Source of the DNA: Trichoplax sp. H2
Taxonomy: Eukaryota; Placozoa; Uniplacotomia; Trichoplacea
Direction: 5' to 3'
Length of the DNA stretch: 64,000 bases
NCBI GenBank assembly: GCA_003344405.1
Contig: NOWV01000135.1
Span: 1-64,000 of the forward strand
In this document: one piece after another, positions 26,357-41,300 of the stretch
Layout: each line of letters opens with the position of its first letter
How positions within the stretch are numbered: position 1 is the stretch's first letter
The notes under the pieces: model-generated
Told to the model about the DNA's origin: nothing
Seen by the model: only the letters and a program-made list of their open reading frames with translations
Database searches by the model: none
Made by a program: the position numbers and the translations under genes

Positions 26357-29300
26357 GTAATAAAGTATCGACTATAATAATAAGTACACATAATTAAGTT
26401 ATACTACTGTATAAAGTACTTGTAATCATACAACTATTATGCTTATAGTTACTGTAGTAGACATATAATAAAATTTATGTATATAGTGTATATAGTATTA
26501 AAGACAGTATTCAATATTGCAATAACTAATTAAACTCAGAATAGATTACGTACTTAAGATATACGTGCTATAAATATATTACATACTATAGAGATACAAG
26601 AACCAAGTAAAGATCAATCGATATTACATACACTACAATCAACAATAGATAATTTCGAAGTTTCATCGCCTGTTAATAATATCGAATCTAATTCTGTCGA
26701 TATCATATCAGATAAAGTTTCAATTTATTCTGACGGATTATCACAAACGAATACACAAAACATCATGTATACACCGGAAGCATCGATACAAACAGAGAGC
26801 GACATAATAGCAGATATAACAAGTCAAGACGAAAACTTACAAGAAACACGAAGTACAACACTAATATCTGACGTCGATATAAAACTAAGTAGTACAATTG
26901 GAAACGAAGAAGAAGATAAAGAATCGACTAATATCGACAACATTATATCTGCAACAGGTAATGAAGTATCGACTATAATAATAAGTACACACAATTAAGT
27001 TATACTACTATATATATATATGCTAACATACATTATACAGTACTCGTAATTACACAATTATTTATTACATTTATAGTTACTGTAGTAGACATATAGTAAA
27101 ATTTGTACATAGTGTATATAGTATTAAAGACACTATTCAATATTGCAATAACTAATTAAACCCAGAATAGATTACATACTTAAGATATACGTTCTATATT
27201 ACATACTATAGACATACAAGAACCAAGTAAAGATCAATCGATATTACATACACTACAATCAACAATAGATAATTTCGAAGTTTTATCACCTGTTAATAAT
27301 ATCGAATCTAATTCTGTCGATGTTATATCAGATAAGATTTCAATTTATTCTGACGGATTATCACAAACGAATACACATAACATCATGTATACACCGGAAG
27401 CATCGATACAAACAGAGAGCGACATAATAGCAGATATAACAAGTCAAGACGAAAACCTACAAGAAACACGAAGTACAGCACTAATATCTGACGTCGATAT
27501 AGAACTAAGTAGTACAATTGGAAACGAAGAAGAAGATAAAGAATCGACTAATATCGACAACATTATATCTGCAACAGGTAATAAAGTATCGACTATAATA
27601 TTAAGTACATGCAGTTAAATCATACTACTGTATATACAGTACTCGTAATTACACAATTATTTATTATATTTATAGCTACTGTAGTAGACATATAATACAA
27701 TTCATGTATACTGTATATATTATTAAAGACACTATTCAATATTGCAATAACTAATTAAACTCAGAATAGATTACATACTTAAGATATACGTACTATATTA
27801 CATACTATAGGCATACAAGAATCAAGTAAAGATCGATCGATATTACATACACTACAATCAACAATAGATAATTTCGAAGTTTCATCGCCTGTTAATAATA
27901 TCGAATCTAATTCTATCGATATCATATCAGATAAAGTTTCAATTTATTCTGATGGATTATCACAAACGAATACACAAAACATCATGTATACACCGGAAGC
28001 ATCGATACAAACAGAGAGCGACATAATAGCAGACATAACAAGTCAAGACGAAAACTTACAAGAAACACGAAGTACAACACTAATATCTGACGTCGATATA
28101 GAACTAAGTAGTACAATTGGAAAAGAAGAAGAAAAAGAATCGACTAATATCGACAACATTATATCTGCAACAGGTAATAAAGTATCGACTATAATAATAA
28201 GTAGTACACACAATTAAGTTATACTACTGTATATACAGTACTCGTAATTACACAATTATCCATTATATTTATAGTTAGAACTTAGAAGACATAAAAGTAA
28301 AATTTATACATAGTATATATATAGTATTAAGGACAGTATTCAATATTGCAATAACTAATTAAACTCAGAATAGATTACATACTTAAGATATACGTACTAT
28401 ATTACTTACTGTATACAAGAACCAAGTAAAGATCAATCGATATTACATACACTACAATCAACAATAGATAATTTCGAAGTTTCATCGCCTGTTAATAATA
28501 TCGAATCTAATTCTGTCGATATCATATCAGATAAAGTTTCAATTTATTCTGACGGATTATCACAAACGAATACACAAAACATCATGTATACACCGGAAGC
28601 ATCGATACAAACAGAAAGCGACATAATAGCAGATATAACAAGTCAAGACGAGAACTTACAAGAAACACGAAGTGTAGTACTAATATCTGACGTCGATATA
28701 AAACTAAGTAGTACAATTGGAAACGAAGAAGAAGATAAAGAATCGACTAATATCGACAACATTATATCTGCAACAGGTAATAAAGTATCGACTATAATAA
28801 TAAGTACACACAATTAAGTTATACTACTATATATATATGCTAACATACAATATACAGTACTCGTAATTACACAATTATTTATTATATTTATAGCTACTGT
28901 AGTAGACATATAGTAAAATTTTTACATAGTGTATATAGTATTAAAGACAGTATTCAATATTGCAATAACTAATTAAACTCAGAATAGCTTGCATACTTAA
29001 GATATACATACTATAAATATATTACATACTATAGACATACAAGAATCAAGTAAAGATCAATCGATATTACATACACTACAATCAACAATAGATAATTTCG
29101 AAGTTTCATCGCCTGTTAATAATATCGAATCTAGTTCTATCGATATCATATCAGATAAAGTTTCAATTTATTCTGACGGATTATCACAAACGAATACACA
29201 AAACATCATGTATACACCGGAAGCATCGATACATACAGAGAGCGACATAATAGCAGACATAACAAGTCAAGACGAAAACTTACAAGAAACACGAAGTACA

Positions 29301-32300
29301 ACACTAATACCTGACGTCGATATAGAACTAAGTAGTACAATTGGAAAAGAAGAAGAAAAAGAATCGACTAATATCGACAACGTTATATCTGCAACAGGTA
29401 ATAAAGTATCGACTATAATAATAAGTACACATAATAAGATCATACTACTGTATATAAAGTACTCGTAATCACATAACTATTATACTTATAATTATTTTAG
29501 TAGACATATAGTAAAATTTGTACATAGTGTATATATAGTATTAAAGACATTATTCAATATTCGTAATAACTAATTAAACTCAAAATAGATTACATACTTA
29601 AGATATATGCACTATATTACATACTATAGATATACAAGAATCAAGTAAAGATCAATCGATATTATATACTCTACAATCAACAATAGATAATTTCGAAGTT
29701 TCATCGCCTGTTAATAATATCGAATCTAATTCTATCGATATTATATCAGATAAAATTTCGATTTATTCTGATGGATTATCACAAACGAATACACAAAACA
29801 TCATGTATACACCGGAAGCATCGATACAAACAGAGAGCGACATAATAGCAGATATAACAAGTCAAGACGAAAACTTACAAGAAACACAAAGTACTACACT
29901 AATATCTGATGTCAGTATAGAATTAAGCAATACTATTCAAAGCGAAGAAGAAAAATCGACTAATATCGATAACAGCATATTGACAACTGGTAATTTACCC
30001 ATCAACTGCAGTTCACTTAATACACCGTTTGTCAGATATATTACGCTATATAGTCAGTCACTCGATTATCAACCATGTTATAGAAGAATACTGTATAATA
30101 CCATCTACATGTAGAATTAAGCTATTCTTTGATATATATATATATATACTAATAAGTTAAACGCAAAATAGATTAAGAATTTTAGAAATTTTATAATTAA
30201 TACGTATATGTTATTAAATATTGTGTAGATATACAAGAATCAAGTGAAGATCAACCGATATTACATACTCTACAATCAACAATAGATAATTTCAAAATTT
30301 CATCATCTGTTGATAATATCGAATCTAATTCTATCGATATCATATCAGATAAAGTTTCAACTTATTCTGATGGATTATTACAAACGATTACACGAAACAT
30401 CATGTATACACCGGAAGCATCGATACAAACAGGGAGCGATATAATAGCAGATATAACAAGTCAAGACGAAAATTTACAAGAAACACGAAGCACTACGCTA
30501 ATATCTGACGTCGATATAGAACTAAGTAGTACAATTGGAAACGAAGAAGAAGAAAAACAATCCACTAATATCGACAACATTATATCTCCAACAGGTAATT
30601 AAGTATCACCTACGTTAATCAAATAAATAAAAATCATTTTGTTGTTTAATCACAAATGTAAGCTATGTTATAGCGGATATAGTAGCTAACTAAGTTCAGA
30701 TTAAAAATATATATCAATAACTATCGTTTGAGATTGATCTCTTATTGTACTTTTCTAACTCAATAGGTGGTAACGAAATCGTAGCAACAAAAAGTATCGG
30801 ATTTATGTACCATAGTTCTGATCAATCGGCCGTAACTGATGAATTTTCTTCAGTCGAAATATTTAACAATGCACTTAGTATCTCTGTAAACCATTCTAAT
30901 TTTCAAACGATACAAGAAAACTCTGATTTTGAACTAAGCAATGTAATATCGACAAATGGCTATGCATCTCTTCCACCTATTGAACTTTCAACTCGTACGT
31001 AATTTTGTTTTTTTGTCTTACTGTAAGCCAATTGCTTTAGTCCAGAGGATAAAATTTTTAGCCGTTACTATACTTTTTTTCAAAATTGACACTTTGTTCT
31101 ACTAAAATTTTAATTTAAATAGAAGAATATGCAAGTCGTAGCAATCATGAAACTTACTTACTACAAGCTTCATCTGACAGTATTAATGGCTTTACGATGT
31201 TCAATAGCTTATCTTCCCTGGTAGATAGTGTGTCATCGAATGGGAATTTCGAGCAGATAGCCTCTGTACCAGAGAGTGGTATATCTTCGATGGAATCTGT
31301 AAACGACGCTGTTACATTCACTAATGCTGTCGGACCCTTTCAATCTATCTTTAATTCTCATAATGATATTTCTCCATCGCAATGGAATAATATTGCGGGG
31401 GCCTCATACGCAGTAACTACTTCCGATCCACTCATCGCTTTTGTGGGATCAGTAAGTTCAGATCATTATTCACATACAATAAATCACGAGACGCAGTCTA
31501 TTCTGATTATGGCATCGACTGGTAAGTAGTTAGAATTGAAAGAGAGTAATCTGCTATTCTGCACTACATCAGATAACATTTCGAGATGTAATAAATCGAT
31601 TGCAAAATTATATAGAAACCAGTATAGTGCTACGAAGTCCTACTTCGTTATCGTTTCATCTATAGAATGGTAAATTTTGTTTTAATCTGGATGAGCTAAT
31701 TTCATGCAACTGTTATTTCTAGATTCCTCATCTGAAAGTAATAGTAGCGCACCAGATGACATCTATTCTGAAATTCGAGGTATTTAGCCCATGTGTGAAA
31801 GTTTCTGATACGCTTGCTGGATAAAGTGTGCCTTTACTTATAAAATGTTTTATTGCTACATCGCAATATTTTTATAAGGTTCCATTTCAAGCTCTGCTGT
31901 AGATACCTTAACTATCAGCATGAACAACTATTCAATGCTATCAAGCTCTACTTATCCGTTCCCGTTAGATCCTCATGAAACGCAATCAAGTACTCATACA
32001 CATTATGGCGAAAGCTATCGCGAATCTCCAGCCTCAATATTATTGGATCATAAATCTAACGTTACATCTTTCGTTCAAAGTTCTAATTTAGCACAGATAG
32101 TAAACATAACAGGTTCTGACGGGCTGGATAATGTTGAAACCTCTTCTTCAATTGTGGCTTTTTCTCCAACTTTCTTTAGTAGCTTTTATAGTGGTGATGG
32201 TAATATCTATGATCAAAGTTCTACCAATTCAATGATTGACGATAATATTGCCCCAGAGCCTTCTTCCGTCCTAGAGAGTAAGATGTTATGGCGTCATACT

Positions 32301-35300
32301 TTACATACAACGATTTGAAACTTAATTAATAACCTTAGTTATCCTGCATTATTCCTTAGACACTGAAACAATTTCGAAACAACAGACAATGGACGATTGT
32401 TCTACGAATATGAACTTATGTGATACAAATGCGATATGTACTAACACTCTTGGGTCATTTATATGCTCTTGTGTTACAGGATTCACAGGCAATGGAACAT
32501 TTTGTGAAGGTAAGGAATTTCAATCTTTATATTTACACTTTCTCTAATACCAATATCTGGAATAAGAATATTTCTTAGAAGCACAGTATTATTTTTATGA
32601 TAAGTAAATTTAGTTCACAGCTAGATGTAAAGAAAGGATTCTCCATTAACTAACATTAATTTTCTGAAATTGACTTCTTGTAAAAGCTGACGGTAGCGTA
32701 TAAAATTGTCGCAGTTTTACTATATAAATACCGTACTAATTATAAATCATAACATTTTGTTATGGCCAATGTACCATTAACCTGCAAAATCGCAGATATA
32801 AACGAATGCACTGGAAACGGTAGTCTTTGTGATTTAAATGCAAATTGTGTGAACTTTAATGGTTCATATAATTGTTCCTGCAAAACTGGTTATCAAGGAA
32901 ACGGAGTAGACTGCCTTGGTATGATCTGCATTTAATTAATCAATAAATTGTGTGCTATATAGCGATAAAAGTAAGGACAAGACTGATATGAAAATATATT
33001 TAACCTATATCAATAAGACATTAATGAATGTCAAGAAAGTCAAGATAATTGTCATCCAGATGCCCATTGCAACAATACGGATGGTTCGTTTGTCTGTTCG
33101 TGTAAAGTTGGCTTTTTTGGCAATGGAACTAACTGCTTAGGTGCGCATAACTTAGTTACTATAATACTATTGCGTATAGGCGGTTTCAAGGCCGACACAA
33201 CCAAATATGTTTTAATCACTTTCCTCTCAACCCTTACCGTGCAGATATAGATGAATGCTCTTTCAAGCAGGATCAATGTCATTCGCAAGCTATTTGCACT
33301 AATACGAAAGGATCTTATTCATGTCTCTGTAAAATGGGATATACTGGTAACGGTTTTGTGTGCGAAGGTACAATTTCAGTGAATAGTAGAAATTATTACA
33401 AAAACCTAAATTATCTCTGCCAAGATTGCACTGCGCTACAATAAAAGCGTTAATATCGGCTTGTGAGTTTTCTAAATATAGCCCTTATTTCGAAACAGAT
33501 ATTAACGAATGTCGCGAGGGTAGTCATGCATGCGATCGAAATGCTGTCTGTATCAATACCAACGGCTCATATTTTTGCTCATGCAAGGATGGCTATACTG
33601 GCAATGGAACTGCATGCTACGGTTTGCCTGATATTTTATAGCTAATTAAATATGAGTAATTCATTATGTTATTGAAAATGTAGACAAACTACAATAGTGT
33701 TGAATCAATTCTTATTTGATTCTAAATTGCCTTTAGGTAGCTTATGTGCACGTTTGCACAATTTTACTAAAACTACATTAAAAATTTATGCTTATCCTAT
33801 TTAGATATCGATGAGTGTTCACTTGGTTTGCACGATTGTAACATTTACTCCATATGCATTGATACTGTTGGCTCCTATGAATGTTCCTGCAAACATGGAT
33901 TCGTTGGTAATGGCAGTTACTGTCAAGGTATTATACAATTTTATTAAAATTTAAAGTTTATATTTCTAATAAGAATTGTACGCTTAATAAATATAGATAT
34001 TGATGAATGCTTGGAAAATAAGCATAACTGCGATGCAAATGCAGCATGCCATAATACCATTGGTTCTTATACCTGTTCTTGTAATACAGGATTTACGGGC
34101 AACGGCACATTCTGCAACGGTTTGTATTGCTTATCTAATAGTTACAAGTACATCAGTCTGTTTTGATAGATTTTTTGGGGTAATTTATTATGATATCTAG
34201 ATATAAACGAATGTACGGAAACAAAAAATGATTGCTCTAGCAATGCTGCTTGTAATAATACCATTGGTTCCTATTTTTGTGCTTGTAAAGTTGGATTCAT
34301 TGGCGATGGCGTTACATGCCAAGGTGACGAGAAGAGCTTTCTAACTCGTTGCTATATACAACCATTAGTAAATCAAGCTAATTTTACTAATATTACGAGG
34401 ATTATTGTCTATATTTGTTGCTTAGATTTGAATGAATGTGCAGCTATGGAACTCTACTGCCATAATAATAGCGTATGCTATAATACCTTTGGTTCGTATC
34501 ACTGCACCTGTAAAACTGGATTTACAGGAAATGGTAAAGTTTGCGAAGGTACTATACTTTTAATAGCTTTTCTGAAATCTTAATACTATGTTGAGTTCTA
34601 TAGCAATTATTACGCCTTAAAACTGACTAAATTGAACTTGAATTTAAATTAGATTTAAATGAATGTTCACAAAACCAGCACAACTGCGGTATTAATAGCA
34701 TTTGTAATAACACCATTGGTTCATACTCGTGTACTTGCAAACCTGGCTTTAGTGGTGATGGTAAAATATGTTTAGGTAATACTGATAATATATTTAGATA
34801 TTCTTTTTTTCGCATTGCCACAATCGCCTATATAGCTGAGAATTATTTGTAATAATAAACATAATCTTGACTAACTAGAATAATTTATATGATCTTCATA
34901 GATAATTTATCTATGCCTTTAACTCAATATTTTTTTAGATGTTAATGAATGTCTGAATAATCTGAATAACTGCCACAGTGATGGAATCTGCAGTAATACG
35001 ATCGGTTCATATATTTGTACATGTAAATCAGGATTTACAGGCAATGGATTTCAATGTCAAGGTCATAATTCGTTATTATTCTAGCTAGAATTTGCTTCGT
35101 GTACTATTTTTATATCTAAGACTCTGATTTTAAACAGATATCAATGAGTGTACAGCTAGCAACTTTGTATGCCATAGTAAAGCATTTTGTTCTAATACGA
35201 TTGGTTCTTATAAGTGTACCTGTAAGACCGGCTTTACTGGTAGCGGAAAATACTGTACCGGTTCGTTATATGATAATATTAGGATGTTGTGATTAAATCA

Positions 35301-38300
35301 TTATATCAACAAAGGCTTCACGTTAACAATTAATGTTTTTATCAGATATAAATGAATGCCGTATTTCAAATAAGTGTAGTAAATTAGCTAACTGCTACAA
35401 CACATATGGTTCGTATGACTGCGTTTGTAAGTACGGGCTGCAAGGCGATGGGCATTGGTGTGGCCAGACAGGTACTTATTATTCAGCTTGTTTCAAGTAA
35501 TCATATATTAAATTAAATAATCAATTGGCATAATGTTACCCATTTTCAAATGGGTTAAATAGGCACTCGCTTATATCCTTATGGTACGCAATTTGGACAT
35601 AATTGGTTTGGTAGAACTGATCAGGGTTACGCATACCTTTACATACCCGAAGGCATATACTTCGTGCGATCATTGTATAGACGATTATATGTATGTAAAA
35701 TTTTGCATTTTTCGCCACACATGCGATCTGACCTAATTTAAAGAATAGCCCACAAAAAGGAAGTGTAAACTATGCCTATTGTAATTAATCAGTTAAAATT
35801 ATTACAGATATCAATTGACGGATATGTTTCACTGAAGTGGCCTTATGTGGGATATTGGCCAAAGCCCTTTCCCGAACCTCTTCGCCGTTCGATTATAGCT
35901 CCTTACTATGCTGACTGTGACGTTCGATACCAGAGTACCTCAAAAGTTTATTATAAACAATACTATAGTCATCAAAACGATCCGTTAGCACAAGAAATAA
36001 TAAAGAATGCAACCAATGATGTTAATCGCTTTCAACAGCGAATGAGATTTGATAATCAAAAAGCAAAGTATGGACGATTTCGACAAGTTGTCGCAAATTT
36101 TGAGGCTGCTCATGTGATCATAATCACTTGGCACAAAATGACTCCATACCCTGCTTGGTACTACTGGTACTACCCGTATTATCGCCAAGTTAGTAATTTG
36201 AACTTGCAATAAATTTTTTATTGTGGAAATGTTTATTTTACTTTAATTAATGATGCTAAATTAGAAACTAATTTAGCTCCTTTTATTTACCCTATTTAAT
36301 CTTATCATCAATTAACACAAAATGCTCATAAATTGTGTCAACTATTAAAATTTAAAATTTTCCCTAGTAAAATCTTTATCACATTTTACTTTCGTCCCTA
36401 CCGAAAATCGATCTGTTTTAAATTGATCGTGTAATTGTTAGTAAAATTAGTTCATCTTTCATGGCTGCAAAGAAATATATTTTAGGAATATTTTACAATT
36501 AGCGTATATTGCAGCTGCGAACATTTAATTTCTCGAATCAAATTTTGTCGATTGTAGTATAACACCTTCCAACTCGTCTTAGTGTCAAACGGAGAAAATC
36601 TGTTTGCTCTTTATAATTACGAAGAAAATGGCATAAATTGGTGGAAAAGATTTTGGTGGATAAGGCCACGTGTCGGTTATTCGTACGGCGTAAAGCCTTA
36701 TTTTTATGAAATACCGATATCGCGGCGAAGGCACCAAAGAGTCAGTATGATTGATCGTTATCGTGGTAACACTGGTGAACTCGGTAAATGGGCATTCCGT
36801 CTTGATGATCCCAATAGCCGACATGTAAATCATGCTTATCAATGCTATCGATGGTATTATGGTCAGAGCTATTCCTATTGGTACCAAATATTTTTACAGC
36901 CTTGTCCTTGTAGAAGCTGGCAAGCTATTTGGGATCCAAGATTTAGATTCGATTGGAGAACTCAATGTGCTACATCTAGGATCTCAGTTCCTGGTTGGGG
37001 ATGGTGGTGGTATTGGTGGTATTGGATCTATACGGGACGTTGGACTTCGCCATCTCCGGTATGACGTTGCAGTATTACCATAAATATAGAAGTAGAGTAG
37101 TAAACTGCAGTAATTTTAAAGTTTTCATAGAGGAAACTATCTGTTGCAAGAGATTCAATAAACTTTTATTATGGATGTAATTTATGATTGAAGGTTGGAT
37201 TACTCTCGTTAAGATTAATATTAGAATTCTACTTCTGTTACTATACCTGAATAAATTACAGGATAATTGAGGTCAAATTTATACTGTAAAAATTATAATG
37301 TATCCTTCGAACGATAGGTACGGCAGCGATGTTGCTATTCAACACAAAAATATTCTTGGGGAGCCTTATTGCGCAATTATCCTGACGGTAGCTCTTTTAG
37401 ATACAATTCTTGGTATTTAAGGCGACTTGATGAGAAAGCATACGACTCATGCTGTCGTCAAACTGACCTGTGCCACTTATATATAACAAGACGACCAATC
37501 AATTCTTGTGCAGGCTACTGGCCTCCCTGGTGGTGTAAGTCGCTTAAATCAGCTTTTAACATGTTTTAGATACAATAGTCTTTATCAGTTGAGCTTAATT
37601 CTCTTCTCAACTGTACACAGATAGTAAGAATGTTTTGATTCTGTAGCATTTATACGTCAACCTCTGTTATTATATTTAGCTTGGTTCTGGGGTGATCCGC
37701 ATGTTCAAACTCTCGATGGCAAAAGGTATACATTTAATGGGCTTGGAGAATATACGTTGGTAGATGCTAGCAATAAATACTTTGTCCTTCAAGGGCGTAC
37801 TATGAGATCTGTGGTAGCTAATAGCACTGAAAGAGCCAAAGCAACCGTATTTTCTGCTTTTGCGGCGACACAAAATGATTCCGATATTGTTCAATTGACT
37901 CTTAACGACACTTCGGATACTGTTTCATTGTTAATTAATAGAACTATTTCTATTAATGATGATAATCTTACCAATGTCACATTATCCTATAATAACGTCG
38001 ATATATCAAAATCGAACGGATCTTACCTTGTTGTCTTCTCATCTGGGATATCGTTGGAAATTAGTCACTTAACTAAAATGCTGACAATAGCTTTTGCAGC
38101 TCCTCAGTCTTTCCGTGAGACCACTAAAGGACTGCTTGGTACATGGAACGGTAATGTTTCAGATGACTTCCTACGACCTGATGGGACATATCTTGATGTA
38201 AATGCCACCGAAGAAGATATATATTACAGTTTTGGTGAAGAATGTATGTTATATAGCTGCAACACTAATGTTGTTTATTGTAATATTTGATATTATGACT

Positions 38301-41300
38301 TTTTCCTATATTCTATTTACTATATATATCTATAGGGAGAATAAATGATGAAGAATCACTATTTACATACCCAACTGGCATTAGTACAGACAATTTTACG
38401 GATCCGAATTATGTGCCTAATTTCTCTAAGGATCCAGAAGTTCTATTCAAAAATGATACTGAATTAAAAGAAAAAGCTCTAAAAATTTGTGGTAGTGACA
38501 GGACATGTTTATATGATGTCGCTGAAACTGCCAACTTGCAGCTAGCTGCTCGGAGCAAAGATATAGATCAACAATACGAAAGGGTACAGAAAGACATTGG
38601 TAATGCGGACTTTTCATAATATCGAATAATCTTTTAATAACTCTGATAGCTATTCGGTTTTACGTTAGATTATTTTTGTCTACTTTTATATGATTTTGTT
38701 TCTTTTTATGCGCTCAGAAAATTTTCCACCGAATATAACCGGTCAAAAGATCTATAATGTAACTTATGGCCAGCAATTTACTACGAAGTTAAACATCACT
38801 GATCAAAACGTCAACGACAACTTAACAATACAAATCAGTAATTTACCCTCTGATGCTTCGTTTAACAGAGACACTTCCAGATTTACATGGAATGTTACTA
38901 CCTATAGTAATATCTCTTTCGAATTTATTGCTACTGATTCAAAGAACTTAACAAGTATTTTTAAACCGACGATTGTTATGTGCTATTGTGCTAATGGTGG
39001 TACCTGCCAATACGAGTTAGTTAATATTTTAATTTTGTAACATGTCGAAAGATAGAGTTGAAGATAGTAAATACTAGTATTTCATGTTTCAGTAATCAAT
39101 TTGCTTTTATTCAGGCACCGCTATATTTCTCATTTTAAACGGTGTTGGATAGCTGTATGCTATATAGTAGAGAAAAATTTCATATCATGATTGTGAAATC
39201 ATTGCAATAGATGACAATTGAATTCTTGATAACTAGGCTCTAAAAAGAATTCATAGTTATTCTTGCGCAACATAAAATTAAAGATTGTGTGCTTGAAAAT
39301 ATTTCATTACTAATTTATCTATTAAACAGTTGGGAAACTAGTGATGTATCGAACAGCTACAGGCGAAATTGAAAACATTTAATATGTACTCTTGAAATTA
39401 TTTGGTAGGTTTGAGATTACGACTGTTAATGGCGAAGAATATGCTGGGTGTCGGTGTACTACTGCTTGGACTGGACGTTTTTGTAACGAAGATTTTGATG
39501 AATGTGCTGGAAACCCTTGTTACGAAGGCGTCAATTGCACCGGAAAGATTGCCCCAGAGAGTGGATACAGCTGTGGATCATGTCCTAACGGCCTGGAAGG
39601 AGATGGCGAGAAATGCTATGGTAATAACGATTTACGGAAATTGTTAGCAGTTTACGTTGTAATTAGATAGAGTAAAACGATGCGTTTATTACGAAGCTAC
39701 ACGCAAACATTTAGTAAGGCAGTTATAGTAAATGTTTCATGTTTAGGTATTAAAGTATCATCGATATCATCCATTTAATACTGAATATATATGATAACTA
39801 GGATTTTGGTATGCATTTTTATCAAGTCTATTCTTACACATAACTTTTACCCTTATTTAGATGTTGATGAATGCCTTATGGGAGTACACAGTTGTAATCA
39901 AACCTGCATTAATTCGATTGGTAGCTATACATGTCAGTGCAATATCGGCTTCAAAATAGCTACAAATCAACGTGACTGCGAGGGTAAGAGTTAGCAAATT
40001 TATTTTAAATACCGCCAAATACATTTTAATTTACCTGTAAAACTCCATTCAGCAATAACAAAGTTGTTGTTATATTTATGCGCATTATAATTTAAATGCA
40101 ATGATCAGATATTGATGAATGCGTACAATCTGAACCTTGCCATCAAATTTGTAACAACGAATATGGACATTATCGCTGTGCTTGCAATCCTGGATTTGAA
40201 TTAGATGATAATAATTCAACCTGCTTACGTGAGTATTATGAAGAATACGCACACGTATAATTAATATAGAATTCATTAATTTTGTATCTAATAAAATGCA
40301 TAATCATTATTAATCATTTTTCGATATACAATAGCTTACTGACGTATTAGGCCGTAAAATTATGATTATACAAATTCACTCATAGTACGCCATAATGTTT
40401 AATCTTAGCGTAAAGAAATAATTTTTTGGTCATGTTTAAATTTATTTTACGATTTGTTATTATCACAGACCTTGTATCCATACTCATAGCGCAAATTAAG
40501 TTCGTTGATTATTTAATTGATTCGTTTGAAAATGAATTTAATAGCGCTTATTATTATCGAGGCTTCTTTTAAAATTGTTCATATGTTTTAGCCCTGATTT
40601 CATGCGACCCGGGTTTAAGCAACTGCACTCAAATTTGTGCGGTGATCAATGATTCAGCAATCTGTAGCTGCAATAAAGGATATCATCTAGCTGAGGATAA
40701 TACTACATGTGATGGTAACTATTGCTTGGTTTTTCGTTTAGATAAATGACCTAGTACCTACAGTATTTCCACTTTATATTATTACCTTGAGGATAATTAT
40801 TTTACGAGTAATACTGACATATTGCAATTTAACTATCAAGACCACAACGAATGTGCTAATCCTTCGATATGTGCCCACTTGTGCACTAATACTATTGGAA
40901 GTTACTTATGTAGCTGTAAAAATGGCTACCAGCTTAGCAGTGATGGTAGAAATTGTCAAGGTAGGACTGAAAATCATTGTATTATATAATGAAATACTCT
41001 TTCGTAACCTTAAATTCGCTGTACTTTTCTGCTTACTAAAATAGCAAAAATTTTTCACGTTTAATAACAATTTGACCCCACTACATAGTTGTAATTTAAT
41101 TATAAGGTATAATATATATGATATGTAATAATCCTTTTCGCTCGATACTTAGCCATCGTAACGAACTAACTGCATAGAATTATGTATGCTGTCTTGCATA
41201 CTTTAAATACTTGAAAGCATCGCCTAAGCCAATGATACTCGATAGTAGGGGTTTCACAACTAGTATTTGAGAAAACATTTTTACTGAAATTTAAATGCTT

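Noticed and set aside
26030-30600. CRISPR-like or transposon array
   Set aside because: Units of about 600 bp contain exons and introns, with no short spaced repeats, terminal inverted repeats or transposase.
26765-30602. Repeated short frames starting at MYTPEAS in each unit, as separate small proteins
   Set aside because: The ATG is internal to longer phase 1-1 exons that join in one frame; the stops lie beyond the donor sites, in introns.
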